In this document: positions 7,018-15,212 of the stretch, piece after piece | Layout: every line of letters starts with the position of its first letter | How positions within the stretch are numbered: position 1 is the first letter of the stretch | Assembly (NCBI GenBank): GCA_034173665.1 | Contig: JAXFDG010000124.1 | Location: 1-24,310 of the forward strand | Direction: 5' to 3' | Origin: Arcanobacterium_A sp034173665 | GTDB taxonomy: Bacteria; Actinomycetota; Actinomycetes; Actinomycetales; Actinomycetaceae | Length of the DNA stretch: 24,310 nucleotides | Position numbers and translations under genes: made by a program | The notes under the pieces: model-generated | What the model saw: the letters and a program-made list of their open reading frames with translations, nothing else | Told to the model about the DNA's origin: nothing | The model's database searches: none

Positions 7018-7118
7018 TGCAGTTAATTATTTTGCTTGCAGTTAATAACTTGACTGCAGCTAACTACTCGATGGTAATTAACTAACTTAACTATCTTGCT
7101 CGTAATTAATTAACTGCA
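7018..7118. promoter_or_regulatory. Repeated TGCAGTTAA boxes upstream of cdd
   Basis: TGCAGTTAA at 7018-7026, TGCAGTTAA at 7037-7045 and TGCAGCTAA at 7055-7063 are spaced 19 and 18 bp apart. The inverted form TTAACTGCA lies at 7110-7118. The stretch between is rich in TAATTA. The array sits about 40-140 bp upstream of the cdd start, where a repressor or activator of the nucleoside catabolic genes would bind. The regulator is not in this window. Confidence 0.45.
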
Positions 7119-7137
7119 TGAATCTTCCGTTAATCAA

Positions 7138-7179
7138 GATGCGGTTATCGTGAACTTCTCCGCTCCCGATAACCGCATC
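7138..7179 (-). terminator. Hairpin ending the nucleoside transporter operon
   Basis: GATGCGGTTATCG at 7138-7150 is the exact complement of 7167-7179 (13-bp stem, 16-nt loop). It starts 3 bp downstream of the stop codon of the last permease gene on minus. The trailing sequence is CTTGATT, so the U-tract is weak, but position and stem strength support a terminator between transporter and cdd. Confidence 0.65.
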
Positions 7180-7182
7180 AAA

Positions 7183-8490
7183 TTACTTTAGATATGGGAT
7201 ATTTTCAGCTGCAGGTGGGCGAGATTTTCCAACGAAACCAGCCACTGCAATAATCGTCACGATATACGGAATCATATTTACCAGCTGTGATGGAATTGCA
7301 GTGGTCAAGCTTGGCATAAGTAGTGCAAAAGCCTTTGCGAAACCAAACATAATTGCCGCGAACAGGGCTCCGATTGGATGCCACTTTCCAAGAATCATTG
7401 CTGCCAAAGCAATATATCCATTACCAGCAGACATATTTGAGGTGAAGGTTAAGCCTGATCCTATTGTGAAGAATGCTCCACCTAAACCAGCTAAAGATCC
7501 GCCAAGAATAGTGTTGCGAATACGGGTTCGGTTCACATTAATTCCAACAGTGTCGGCTGCCTTTGGATGCTCGCCACAAGCTCGCATCCGCAAACCCCAC
7601 CGCGAATTGAACAAGTACACGGTTAATACTGCAACCACCACATACATGATGTAGACCAAAATAGTTTGATTAAAAAGAACTGGGCCAATGATTGGAATAT
7701 CTGCAAGCACCGGAATCTTAATTGGATGCAAAGAATACTGGTTGGTATTAAATAATTCTTGGTTTGCGCTCATCACTGTGCCGGCAAAAAATGCTGTTAA
7801 ACCGAGTGCCAACACATTCAACACAACACCCACAACAATTTGATCAACGCCGTAGCGAACTGAGAACAGGGCAAGAAGTGAGCCAATGAAAGCACCAGCA
7901 ATAGGTGCAGCAATCAAACCAAGTAACGGAGTCTTAAAATAAGAAGCCGCCATTACTCCAGCGAATGCCCCAATAAGTAACTGTCCTTCAATTGCAATAT
8001 TTACCACGCCAACTCGTTCACAGATAACACCCGATAATGAACCGAAAATCAGCGGTGTTGAAATTGCAACTGTGGAAATAAGTACCGAAGTTAGGGTAAC
8101 TGCGCTACTAGAGCCAGCGCCTGAAAACACCATCAAGCCAAAAATTACAATAAGTCCAGCAAAGACTGCGGAAAGAGTGTTAATCCGCTTATTTAAGTTT
8201 CCTGATTGTGCCTGGAACACGTTGCTATAGAAAGACCACGCCGTCAATACAAGCATTGCTGCAGCGAGAATAAACAATGTGGTTGATCCAGGAAGGGAGA
8301 AATCTGGAATACTTACCGCTTGACTCTTGTCGTTAAGGCGGAACCGGGTATCACCACTTGCCTCAAATCCGAAGAAGAACAAGATTAAGGTCAAAATTAA
8401 GAAAGTCACTGGTAATTTGTAGGAAACATTCCGTAATGCAGAATCAGTCTGAACCAGTTTTGAAGTTATCGCAGAAGTTTGCGTTGTCAT
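7183..8490 (-). CDS. Nucleoside ABC transporter permease (BMP-associated, NupQ-like)
   Basis: This 435-residue polytopic membrane protein has an N-terminal extension (residues 1-130) holding hydrophobic segments around 27-43, 70-88 and 105-125, then a BPD_transp_2-type core. The core carries ISTPLIFGSLSGVICERVGVVNIAIEGQLLIGA at about 143-175 and GVNVNRTRIR-like and AAMILGKWHPIGALFAA motifs; the EGQ/GE-N-IEGQ pattern is typical of sugar/nucleoside permeases such as YufQ/NupQ and RbsC. It would form the translocation pore with the neighbouring permease. Its ATG overlaps the stop of the upstream permease by 4 nt (8487-8490), so translation is coupled. The operon includes the BMP-family binding protein and lies beside deoA/cdd, which supports nucleosides as substrate. 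Confidence 0.9.
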   Translation of the reverse strand: MTTQTSAITSKLVQTDSALRNVSYKLPVTFLILTLILFFFGFEASGDTRFRLNDKSQAVSIPDFSLPGSTTLFILAAAMLVLTAWSFYSNVFQAQSGNLNKRINTLSAVFAGLIVIFGLMVFSGAGSSSAVTLTSVLISTVAISTPLIFGSLSGVICERVGVVNIAIEGQLLIGAFAGVMAASYFKTPLLGLIAAPIAGAFIGSLLALFSVRYGVDQIVVGVVLNVLALGLTAFFAGTVMSANQELFNTNQYSLHPIKIPVLADIPIIGPVLFNQTILVYIMYVVVAVLTVYLFNSRWGLRMRACGEHPKAADTVGINVNRTRIRNTILGGSLAGLGGAFFTIGSGLTFTSNMSAGNGYIALAAMILGKWHPIGALFAAIMFGFAKAFALLMPSLTTAIPSQLVNMIPYIVTIIAVAGFVGKSRPPAAENIPYLK

Positions 8491-9620
8491 TTCTCTCCTC
8501 CCTTCTCCGAGAGAGTCGCAAGTACTTCACGCGCACTCTTTCCATCAGGTTTTGGTAAACGGAATATGAATCGAATTAATGCCGGTGCAGCAATAAACAG
8601 GACGATTAGGGACTGCAAAATCGTAATCATATCAACTGGCACACCACGAGTTTGCATAATATAACCGCCTGCTTTGAAACCACCGAAAAGTAAACCGGCA
8701 AAGAAAATCCCAAGTGGTTTATTTCGTCCAAGCAAGGCTACAGTAATCGCATCAAAGCCAACTGAACCAGCGATACCTGCAGTCACATATCCCATCGTTC
8801 CTAAGGCTTCGTTCGCACCAGCCAAACCTAGGAATGCACCAGAGCCAACCATGGTTAAAGTGGTTACCTTAGCGATATTCATTCCGGCTGTTTGTGCCGC
8901 ATTAGTATTGGCACCAACAGCTCGTAGTTCATAACCGAAAGTGGAACGTTGTAAAATCCACCAATAAATAATCACTGCAATCACTGCCACAATAAAACCA
9001 AGATGTAGCTTAAAAGGTGCCGGAAGAAGTGCCGGAAGCTGTGCTGTTTCTGCAGCTACAGCAGTTTGTGGGTTAGTTGAACCAGGGGCTTGCCAGGCCG
9101 GGGTTGAAAGCAAATATGCAAGGAACAATCCAGCAATAGAATTCAACATAATCGTTACAATTACTTCATTCGCTCCAGTACGTGCTTTTAAGAAACCAGC
9201 AATACCCGCGTAGAATCCGCCAGCAATCATTGCGGCCACTAAAGCTACTAAGAGATGAACTCCGGCTGGAAGTTCAAGATTCGTTCCAACCCAAATTGCA
9301 GCAATTGCACCAAATATTATCTGTCCAGTTCCGCCGATATTAAATAAGCCCGCACGGAAACCAAAACCAAGACCAAGACCCGCCAAAATTAGTGGTGCAG
9401 CAGCTGAAAGTGTTGCGGTTATCGGAGCAATTTGCCGCTGAATATTGCGACCTTCAGGATCAAAGATAGCTCCGCGGAACATTGCGTAATAAGCTTCGCT
9501 AATGCTTGCTCCAGAGAGAGCAATAAAAATCGCGCCAATAACGAACGCTAACAGCACCGCCAAAATTGACGGAAGCCAAGAGGAACGTAACGCAGTATGT
9601 AAATAAGCTTTAAATTTCAT
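8487..9620 (-). CDS. Nucleoside ABC transporter permease (BMP-associated, NupP-like)
   Basis: The 377-residue inner-membrane protein has about eight or nine hydrophobic segments. The core stretch TLSAAAPLILAGLGLGFGFRAGLFNIGGTGQ (about 69-99) has the FRAGLFNIG.-GQ signature of permeases paired with BMP-type binding proteins. Further motifs include GANEVIVTIMLN at 149-160 and RAVGANTNAAQTAGM around 233-247, the cytoplasmic coupling region. The ATG (9620-9618) follows the ATPase stop with no gap, and GGGGAAG inside the end of the ATPase gene serves as ribosome-binding site. It overlaps the next permease by 4 nt. Role: one half of the heterodimeric pore for nucleoside import. Confidence 0.9.
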   Translation of the reverse strand: MKFKAYLHTALRSSWLPSILAVLLAFVIGAIFIALSGASISEAYYAMFRGAIFDPEGRNIQRQIAPITATLSAAAPLILAGLGLGFGFRAGLFNIGGTGQIIFGAIAAIWVGTNLELPAGVHLLVALVAAMIAGGFYAGIAGFLKARTGANEVIVTIMLNSIAGLFLAYLLSTPAWQAPGSTNPQTAVAAETAQLPALLPAPFKLHLGFIVAVIAVIIYWWILQRSTFGYELRAVGANTNAAQTAGMNIAKVTTLTMVGSGAFLGLAGANEALGTMGYVTAGIAGSVGFDAITVALLGRNKPLGIFFAGLLFGGFKAGGYIMQTRGVPVDMITILQSLIVLFIAAPALIRFIFRLPKPDGKSAREVLATLSEKGGEK

Positions 9621-11240
9621 TTACTTCCCCTCCCCGTGTGCGAGGGCTTCAAGATGTGCAGAAAATTCAGAATCTGCAGGAGATTCCGATTGCGCCGAGC
9701 CTTCAGGGCGTCCGAGAGCTCCCGATTGCACAAGAGCTTCTTCTTGTGGCACACCTGCCATCATCAAACCAAGTGCATCGCGTGATGTATCTGCAGGAAC
9801 AATCCCGATAATTTTGCCTCGATACATCACTGCAATTCGATCTGCCAAAGCAACTACTTCATCGAGTTCAGAAGAGACTAGTAATACCGGAGTTCCATTA
9901 TCACGCTCTTGAATAATTCGGCTATGAATAAACTCAATCGAACCAACATCAACTCCACGTGTTGGTTGATTTACCACCAGTAACCGCAGCTCGCGACTCA
10001 TTTCTCGAGCTACTACCACCTTCTGCTGGTTCCCTCCGGAAAGTGTGGAAACAGGGTCGTGAATACTGGTAAGACGGATATCAAATTCAGTTTCTTTTTC
10101 TTTTGCATTCTGCGCAATCACTGAATTCTTTAAAGATAGCCCCTTAGAAAATGGAGCGTGCCGATACTGGTCGAGCACAAGATTATCGGCGATTGAAAAG
10201 CTTGCAATAATGCCATCTTTTGACCGATCTTCTGGAACAAAGCCAATTCCTGCTTCAAGATTAGCTCTCACACTCTTTCCAGAAAGTTCTTTACCGTCGA
10301 GCTTAATGGTGCCACCTGAATGTTTCTGCAAACCGAGAATAGCTTCAGCAAGTTCTGTTTGCCCATTTCCTTGCACGCCAGCAATTGCCAGTACTTCACC
10401 ACGCTGAATCGCAAAGGATGCATGATCAACTGCAGGTAAACCGTTTTCGTCAAGAACAGTTAATTGATCAAGTTCTAGACCAGTTTCACCTAGCTGTGGT
10501 GGATTTTTCTCCACCTTTAGCATCACCGAACGGCCAACCATCAAAGTTGCTAATTCAGTTTCACTAGAGCTTGGATCGGCGGTTCCCACAACTTCCCCGC
10601 GTCGAATTACGGTAATGTCATCAGCCACAGCACGTACTTCACGCAGTTTGTGGGTAATAAATACGATGGCAGTACCTGCAGCAGCAAGCTGCTTCATAAT
10701 CTGCATTAACTCATCAGTTTCTTGTGGAGTAAGCACAGCTGTTGGCTCATCGAGAATCAATACCTTTGCTTCTCGAGAAAGTGCCTTCACAATTTCTACA
10801 CGCTGCTGCGCACCCACTGGAAGATCTTCAATATAAGCATCTGGATCAAGATCAAAACCAAATTTCGCGGAAACTTCCCGCACAAGCTTGCGAGCTTTTT
10901 TCAAATCGAAAAGTCCAAGTTTTTTAGTTGGCTCATATCCTAAAGCTACCGATTCAGCCACAGTAAACACTGGAACGAGCATAAAATGCTGATGCACCAT
11001 GCCAATACCAGCCGCAACAGCATCCCCCGGACCGTTAAATTTTACCGGCTCCCCATCAAGCAAAATTTCGCCTTCATCTGGATCATACAATCCATAGAGC
11101 ACGTTCATCAGGGTTGATTTACCCGCGCCGTTTTCACCTAATAATGCGTGAATTTTTCCCGGTTCTACAACTAAATCAATCTTATTATTGGCTACCAGCG
11201 GACCAAACCGCTTCGTAATCGAGCGTAACTCTAGTTTCAA
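9621..11240 (-). CDS. Nucleoside ABC transporter ATP-binding protein (two NBDs, NupO-like)
   Basis: This 539-residue cytoplasmic ATPase has two nucleotide-binding domains. The first has Walker A GENGAGKST at 35-43, a signature region of LPVGAQQRVEI at 140-150 and Walker B LILDEPT at 161-167. The second has a degenerate Walker A (GVQGNGQTE, 288-296), signature LSGGNQQK at 400-407 and Walker B LVVNQPTRG, where the usual Asp-Glu pair is Asn-Gln, a degeneration seen in this sugar/nucleoside class. Residues from about 505 form a Ser/Ala/Glu-rich tail outside the domain. The start is TTG at 11240, with GGAGG 7 nt upstream; no better in-frame start exists. It is separated from the BMP gene by a hairpin at 11311-11346. 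Confidence 0.92.
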   Translation of the reverse strand: MKLELRSITKRFGPLVANNKIDLVVEPGKIHALLGENGAGKSTLMNVLYGLYDPDEGEILLDGEPVKFNGPGDAVAAGIGMVHQHFMLVPVFTVAESVALGYEPTKKLGLFDLKKARKLVREVSAKFGFDLDPDAYIEDLPVGAQQRVEIVKALSREAKVLILDEPTAVLTPQETDELMQIMKQLAAAGTAIVFITHKLREVRAVADDITVIRRGEVVGTADPSSSETELATLMVGRSVMLKVEKNPPQLGETGLELDQLTVLDENGLPAVDHASFAIQRGEVLAIAGVQGNGQTELAEAILGLQKHSGGTIKLDGKELSGKSVRANLEAGIGFVPEDRSKDGIIASFSIADNLVLDQYRHAPFSKGLSLKNSVIAQNAKEKETEFDIRLTSIHDPVSTLSGGNQQKVVVAREMSRELRLLVVNQPTRGVDVGSIEFIHSRIIQERDNGTPVLLVSSELDEVVALADRIAVMYRGKIIGIVPADTSRDALGLMMAGVPQEEALVQSGALGRPEGSAQSESPADSEFSAHLEALAHGEGK

Positions 11241-11310
11241 GTTCGAGCCTCCACGTCGTCATTGATAAGCAAGATAGGATTTACCCAATTTTGCATTACC
11301 TACAAGAATA

Positions 11311-11346
11311 GTTGAGGTCCAGCTCAAACTAAAGCTGGACCTCAAC
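11311..11346 (-). terminator. Intercistronic hairpin between BMP lipoprotein and ATPase genes
   Basis: GTTGAGGTCCAGCT at 11311-11324 pairs exactly with 11333-11346 (14 bp, 8-nt loop). It lies 28 bp after the lipoprotein stop and about 70 bp before the ATPase start. The downstream side reads ATTCTTG, a poor U-tract. In binding-protein operons such a hairpin often works as a partial terminator or mRNA stabiliser, giving more binding protein than transporter; that role is inferred. Confidence 0.6.
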
Positions 11347-11374
11347 TTATTTAAGATTTTGCAAACTTAAAAGA

Positions 11375-12460
11375 TTATGGAGCTGATGGGCTCTCAACCT
11401 TAAGCTCACCGGAAATGATCTTAGCCTTAAGATCTGCTACTTCCTTCTTGGTTTCATCAGAAACTTGGCTGTCGAAGTCGTGGAAGGAAGCAATATCTAC
11501 GCCACCATTCTCAAGGGTTCCAATGTATGGATCTGCGGAGAACTTGCCGTCAACGCCAGCCTTAATAGTGTCGAATACGGAAGGAGCGATACCCTTAAGT
11601 ACCGAGGTAAGGATAATCTCCTTGTAATCTGGAGCGGTCTCGTACCAGTCAGCATCAACGCCGATGATTAGAGTATCGCCGTCAGCCTTAGCTGCAGCTG
11701 CCGCGCCAAGACCAACTGGGCCCGCTACTGGCATGATAATATCTGCACCCTGATCGATGAACTGCTGAGCAAGAGTCTTGCCGAGAGCCTGATCTTCGAA
11801 GGAGTTGGTGAAGGAACCAGACTGTGCTGCCTTGTCCCAACCAAGAACCTTTACATCCTTGCCCTTTGCGGTGTTGTATGCAGCTACACCGTCAACAAAA
11901 CCGTCCATGAAGATGGTTACGGAAGGAATTGGGAGACCACCGAAGGTTGCAACGATGCCTGACTTGGACTGAGCTGCTGCAACATAGCCTGCAAGGTATG
12001 CAGCTTCAGAGGTGTTGAAGGTAAGAGGACGTGCATTCGGGAAGTTCTGAACTTCACCCTTGTCGTTGGTGAATGCAGAGTCGATGAGTGCAAAAGAAAT
12101 ATCTGGGTTTGCTTCTGCCGCCTTAGTACCTGCAGCAGCAAGATTGAAGCCAACACCAATAATAAGGTCACAGTTATCAGCAATCTGTGCTTCTACGTTT
12201 GGATCATAATCAGCATCATCCTTCGATTCAGCTGCACCGATTGAAATACCAAGCTCAGACTCAGCCTGCTTTAGACCGTTGTATGCAGATTCGTTGAAGG
12301 ACTTGTCATCCCAACCGCCTGCGTCGGAAACAACACAAGCCTTGTAATCAGTCTTAGCGGTGTTGTCTGCGGAAGTACCCTCTGAATCGCCACCTGAACA
12401 AGCAGCGAGCGCAAGGGTCGATACTGCTGCAATCGCAGCAAAAGACTTGAACTTCTTCAC
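11375..12460 (-). CDS. BMP family (PnrA/BmpA-like) nucleoside-binding lipoprotein
   Basis: The start chosen is GTG 12460, which has CAGGAGAA 6 nt upstream and opens directly into a lipoprotein signal: MKKFKSF, hydrophobic AAIAAVSTLALAA, then Cys21 in the lipobox LAAC. The frame is open further upstream to 12562, but that extension has no signal-peptide logic. The mature protein has a Ser/Gly/Asp-rich linker, then a BMP/PnrA fold: CVVSDAGGWDDKSFNESAYNG near the N-terminus, IIGVGFNLAAA and TFGGLPIPSVTIFMDGF further on. The 361-residue precursor would be membrane-anchored outside the cell and would deliver nucleosides to the permeases encoded downstream on minus. Its upstream region holds three repeated boxes (12612-12667). 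The family also includes proteins once called basic membrane antigens; nucleoside specificity is inferred. Confidence 0.93.
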   Translation of the reverse strand: MKKFKSFAAIAAVSTLALAACSGGDSEGTSADNTAKTDYKACVVSDAGGWDDKSFNESAYNGLKQAESELGISIGAAESKDDADYDPNVEAQIADNCDLIIGVGFNLAAAGTKAAEANPDISFALIDSAFTNDKGEVQNFPNARPLTFNTSEAAYLAGYVAAAQSKSGIVATFGGLPIPSVTIFMDGFVDGVAAYNTAKGKDVKVLGWDKAAQSGSFTNSFEDQALGKTLAQQFIDQGADIIMPVAGPVGLGAAAAAKADGDTLIIGVDADWYETAPDYKEIILTSVLKGIAPSVFDTIKAGVDGKFSADPYIGTLENGGVDIASFHDFDSQVSDETKKEVADLKAKIISGELKVESPSAP

Positions 12461-12611
12461 GTAATTCTCCTGTATGTGTTTTTTGGAAATGTTTCGAAGC
12501 TTTCCCTCGAAAACAGTTTCATCTTCAAAGATAGTCGAAGAACCCTCTTCCCTGCCACGCATACCAAAAATTAGTCAGTATCAATATCAGAATATCAACG
12601 TCTGCATTTGC

Positions 12612-12674
12612 CCTGCGGTGTTACTTCAATTTCTCCTGCTTTGTTACTTCGAATTTACTCTGGTGTTCCCTACG
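12612..12674. promoter_or_regulatory. Direct repeats (CCTGCnnTGTTACTTC) upstream of BMP operon
   Basis: CCTGCGGTGTTACTTC at 12612-12627 and CCTGCTTTGTTACTTC at 12635-12650 differ only at two bases and are 23 bp apart. A weaker third version (CTGGTGTTCCCTAC) has its GGTGTT at 12662, 22 bp further on. They lie 150-210 bp upstream of the lipoprotein GTG and just past the end of the mannose-1-phosphate guanylyltransferase gene. Spacing near two helical turns suggests binding sites for a regulator of the transporter operon. Confidence 0.45.
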
Positions 12675-12677
12675 CGA

Positions 12678-13874
12678 TTATTTCAAATCTTGATATTCCA
12701 CTGGAAGATTCTCCACTAATTCTTTGACTCGCTGCGCTTTTTCTTGGGTGGAAACAAAAATCACATCATCTGTTTCAACCACCACCGCTTCTGGAACTCC
12801 CAGCACAAAAATTGGTTTACTTCCAGGAACCACAAAAGCTCCCGCACTATCTAAAAGTGTCACCTGAGCATCAGAAACATTCAGTTCAGGAACATTCAGT
12901 TTCGCTTCTGGTTTTTCCGAAGAATTGACGGCGTCTTTTTCCGAAGAATCAAAGACGTCGTCTAACTTCCCAGTTTTCACAGAATTTTGACCCGAAATAG
13001 ACTCGGCAACTAAATGAGCTCGCAATTTTGCTAAAGATGCATAATCTCCAACATCTGACCAGCCCATTTCAACTGGCACAACTTCCACTCCCCCGTCTGC
13101 AGCAAGTGGCTCAGCAATTGCATAATCAATTGCAATTTTTTGAATCCCTGGCCAAATTTCCGCAAGAGTTTCACCGCGCAAATCCGTATCCCAAGTTTTC
13201 GCTAGAGCTCTAATATCCGCAGCGAGTTGAGGCTGATATTTTTCCAAAGCCTGCAAAATCGTAGAAGTTAAACCAAGAAACATTCCGGCATTCCAGAAAT
13301 ATTCCTGAGAGGCAAAATACTCTTCTGCTACTTCTACTGCCGGCTTCTCCACAAAAGCCTGCACCCGGTGAGCCACAAACTCTGTTTTTCCAGCTGCATG
13401 AATATACCCAAAACCAGTTGCGGGATAATCCGGAGTAATCCCAACTGTTACGAGAGCACCGGTGCGAGCACTCTCAATCGCAGCTGTAACAGCTCTTTGA
13501 AATGCGGCGGTATCTTTAATATGGTGGTCTGCCGCGAAAGAACCTACCACACATTCTCCATGACGCTCATGTAAAACTGCAGCAGCTAGACCTATTGCTG
13601 CCATCGAGTCGCGTCCAGATGGCTCAGTAATAAAGTTTTCTTCCTGCAAATTTGGGAGCTGCTCAGAGATTGCACGAAGATGTTTCTCTCCCGTCACAAT
13701 TAATATTTGTGATCCTGCAAGCGGCCTTAACCGATCAACCGTCGCTTGAATCATCGTTCGGCCTTCACCTAATAAATCATTCAAAAATTTTGGTCGGCTT
13801 ACGCGAGATAACGGCCAAAGACGAGTTCCGGCACCACCAGCTGGAATAATTGCATGAAAATCAGGAATCGACAC
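12678..13874 (-). CDS. manC: Mannose-1-phosphate guanylyltransferase (GDP-mannose pyrophosphorylase)
   Basis: The 398-residue nucleotidyltransferase makes GDP-mannose from mannose-1-phosphate and GTP, supplying mannose donors for glycolipids, glycans or protein mannosylation. PAGGAGTRLWPLSR at 11-24 followed by RPKF is the NTP-binding signature. FVEKP at about 173-177, FWNAGMF and GWSDVGDY are further family motifs. It has only the transferase domain, without the C-terminal isomerase domain of bifunctional ManC/AlgA. An Asp/Ser/Glu-rich linker at about 290-340 contains two short internal duplications (SSEK...SSEK and LNVPELNV). The start is GTG, 3 nt after the stop of the YihY gene, with AAGGAG 9 nt upstream, so the two are translationally coupled. 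Confidence 0.93.
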   Translation of the reverse strand: MSIPDFHAIIPAGGAGTRLWPLSRVSRPKFLNDLLGEGRTMIQATVDRLRPLAGSQILIVTGEKHLRAISEQLPNLQEENFITEPSGRDSMAAIGLAAAVLHERHGECVVGSFAADHHIKDTAAFQRAVTAAIESARTGALVTVGITPDYPATGFGYIHAAGKTEFVAHRVQAFVEKPAVEVAEEYFASQEYFWNAGMFLGLTSTILQALEKYQPQLAADIRALAKTWDTDLRGETLAEIWPGIQKIAIDYAIAEPLAADGGVEVVPVEMGWSDVGDYASLAKLRAHLVAESISGQNSVKTGKLDDVFDSSEKDAVNSSEKPEAKLNVPELNVSDAQVTLLDSAGAFVVPGSKPIFVLGVPEAVVVETDDVIFVSTQEKAQRVKELVENLPVEYQDLK

Positions 13875-13877
13875 AGA

Positions 13878-15146
13878 TTACTCCTTGCTCTCCGCTGCTA
13901 TCTCACGCTCTACCGCTGCTTTTTCTATTCCTATACTTTCAGCGGAAGACGCCTCAACTCGCTGCTCGCTACGTGCCACGACCCGTTCATGCTGCATCGC
14001 TATTTTCCCGACCCGCTTATTTATCTTTGCAAGATATCCAGCACGCATATCAGGCAAAGCCACACCAGAAATTGGGTCATGTGCCCAAGTTAAAGTTTCT
14101 AGCTTTGACTTAGTCACGAAATTAGGCTTCGTGTAATGATGCGGGAAATAATCTGCAGTAATAGCGAGCTGCTCTGGTGGATTTGCTGCAAATGCTGCTG
14201 CATGCAAAGTTACTCGCGCCAATAAGTTAGTCCACAGCAATAGCGTGATAATTGCCGCGAACGGAGCTAAAAGTGGGTTGTCGGCAACAGAGGAAACTGC
14301 GCTTGTACCCGCTAAACGCAACACTGAGGAAATAACGCCACCAATTGCAGCTCCGAGCCATAAATCTTTTCCATAAATCCGCACTCCCACAAGTAGCGTA
14401 AAAATCATCACAAAAACGCAAGTATCGATGAAAGCGCCGATAAGAAAACTAACAATATTCATCGTCGTCAAGGCCCAAGAACTTGACAGATTTAAGAACT
14501 CAAAAATTGGGGTCGCAAAAATCTGAGCCACAGTTGTTAAACCAACAGTTACTAAAGTTGCGACACCGATTAGGAAAAATGCCAAAAGATCGCGCAGCTT
14601 TGCTGAAATAAACGGAATCGGAATTGTTGCCATTCCAAACATGGCTAAAATCGCTGAACGGAGCGAAGTCATCAAGGCAAGCGCCGACCACAATAAAACT
14701 AGTAAGGAAATTAAGGTAACAATATTAAAAGGATTTTCCACAATTAAAGAATCCACAGATAAAAGCCCGCTGGGGTTATCAGCAGATTTCAAAATTCCCG
14801 GAAGTGCATCATTCGTGGCAGCAACTACCGAATCAAGTAATTCCTTGTTCTGCCCCACAATTACTGAAACAACTGTAAAAGCAATTGTTAACGCACCTGC
14901 AATAGTGAAAAGTGCAAGATAGGCAATACCACCAGCGAGAAGATTTCCGCGCACAGCTCCATAGCGCCCCACCCCACGCATTATCCGCAAACTCCGAAGG
15001 AAAGCTAGATACTTTGTAAGTTTCCCTTTGATAGTTGTGGCTGGGGCAGTTTGCGCAACATAATTTTCCCAAGTTGCAGTTCCGACAAGAGCCCCCTGCA
15101 ACCGTTCATTTTCCGCAGCAAATTCAGAAAGTTGTTTTCGCATCAT
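13878..15146 (-). CDS. YihY/BrkB family membrane protein
   Basis: From ATG 15146 the product is 422 residues. GGGAGAGAG lies just upstream of that ATG; the frame also has an ATG at 15176 (432 residues) with a poorer site. A cytoplasmic N-terminus (SEFAAENERLQ) is followed by RGVGRYGAVRGNLLAGGIAYLALFTIAGALTIAF, where the G-LAGGIAYLALF pattern marks the YihY/BrkB (formerly ribonuclease BN) family. About six membrane segments follow, with the conserved LLLWTNLLARVTLHAAAFAAN region near the end. The tail beyond about residue 345 is hydrophilic and Glu/Ala/Arg rich. The biochemical function of the family is not established. It lies between xthA and manC on the same strand. Confidence 0.85.
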   Translation of the reverse strand: MMRKQLSEFAAENERLQGALVGTATWENYVAQTAPATTIKGKLTKYLAFLRSLRIMRGVGRYGAVRGNLLAGGIAYLALFTIAGALTIAFTVVSVIVGQNKELLDSVVAATNDALPGILKSADNPSGLLSVDSLIVENPFNIVTLISLLVLLWSALALMTSLRSAILAMFGMATIPIPFISAKLRDLLAFFLIGVATLVTVGLTTVAQIFATPIFEFLNLSSSWALTTMNIVSFLIGAFIDTCVFVMIFTLLVGVRIYGKDLWLGAAIGGVISSVLRLAGTSAVSSVADNPLLAPFAAIITLLLWTNLLARVTLHAAAFAANPPEQLAITADYFPHHYTKPNFVTKSKLETLTWAHDPISGVALPDMRAGYLAKINKRVGKIAMQHERVVARSEQRVEASSAESIGIEKAAVEREIAAESKE

Positions 15147-15212
15147 CGCTCTCTCCCGGTGCAAACATAAACCCATCTGGCGTAAATATAACCCAGTTCT
15201 CTCCCCTAAAGC

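Noticed and set aside
7301..7654. 117-codon plus-strand frame inside the transporter permease
   Set aside because: Antisense shadow of a well supported membrane protein gene; no domain or ribosome-binding site.
12461..12562. N-terminal extension of the BMP lipoprotein to 12562
   Set aside because: The GTG at 12460 has a strong ribosome-binding site and starts a perfect lipoprotein signal; the extension would bury the signal peptide.
12580..12620. BMP operon promoter (minus TTGATA with ACTAAT)
   Set aside because: The spacing is acceptable but the -10 matches at only four of six positions, and several alternatives fit equally well in this A/T-rich stretch.
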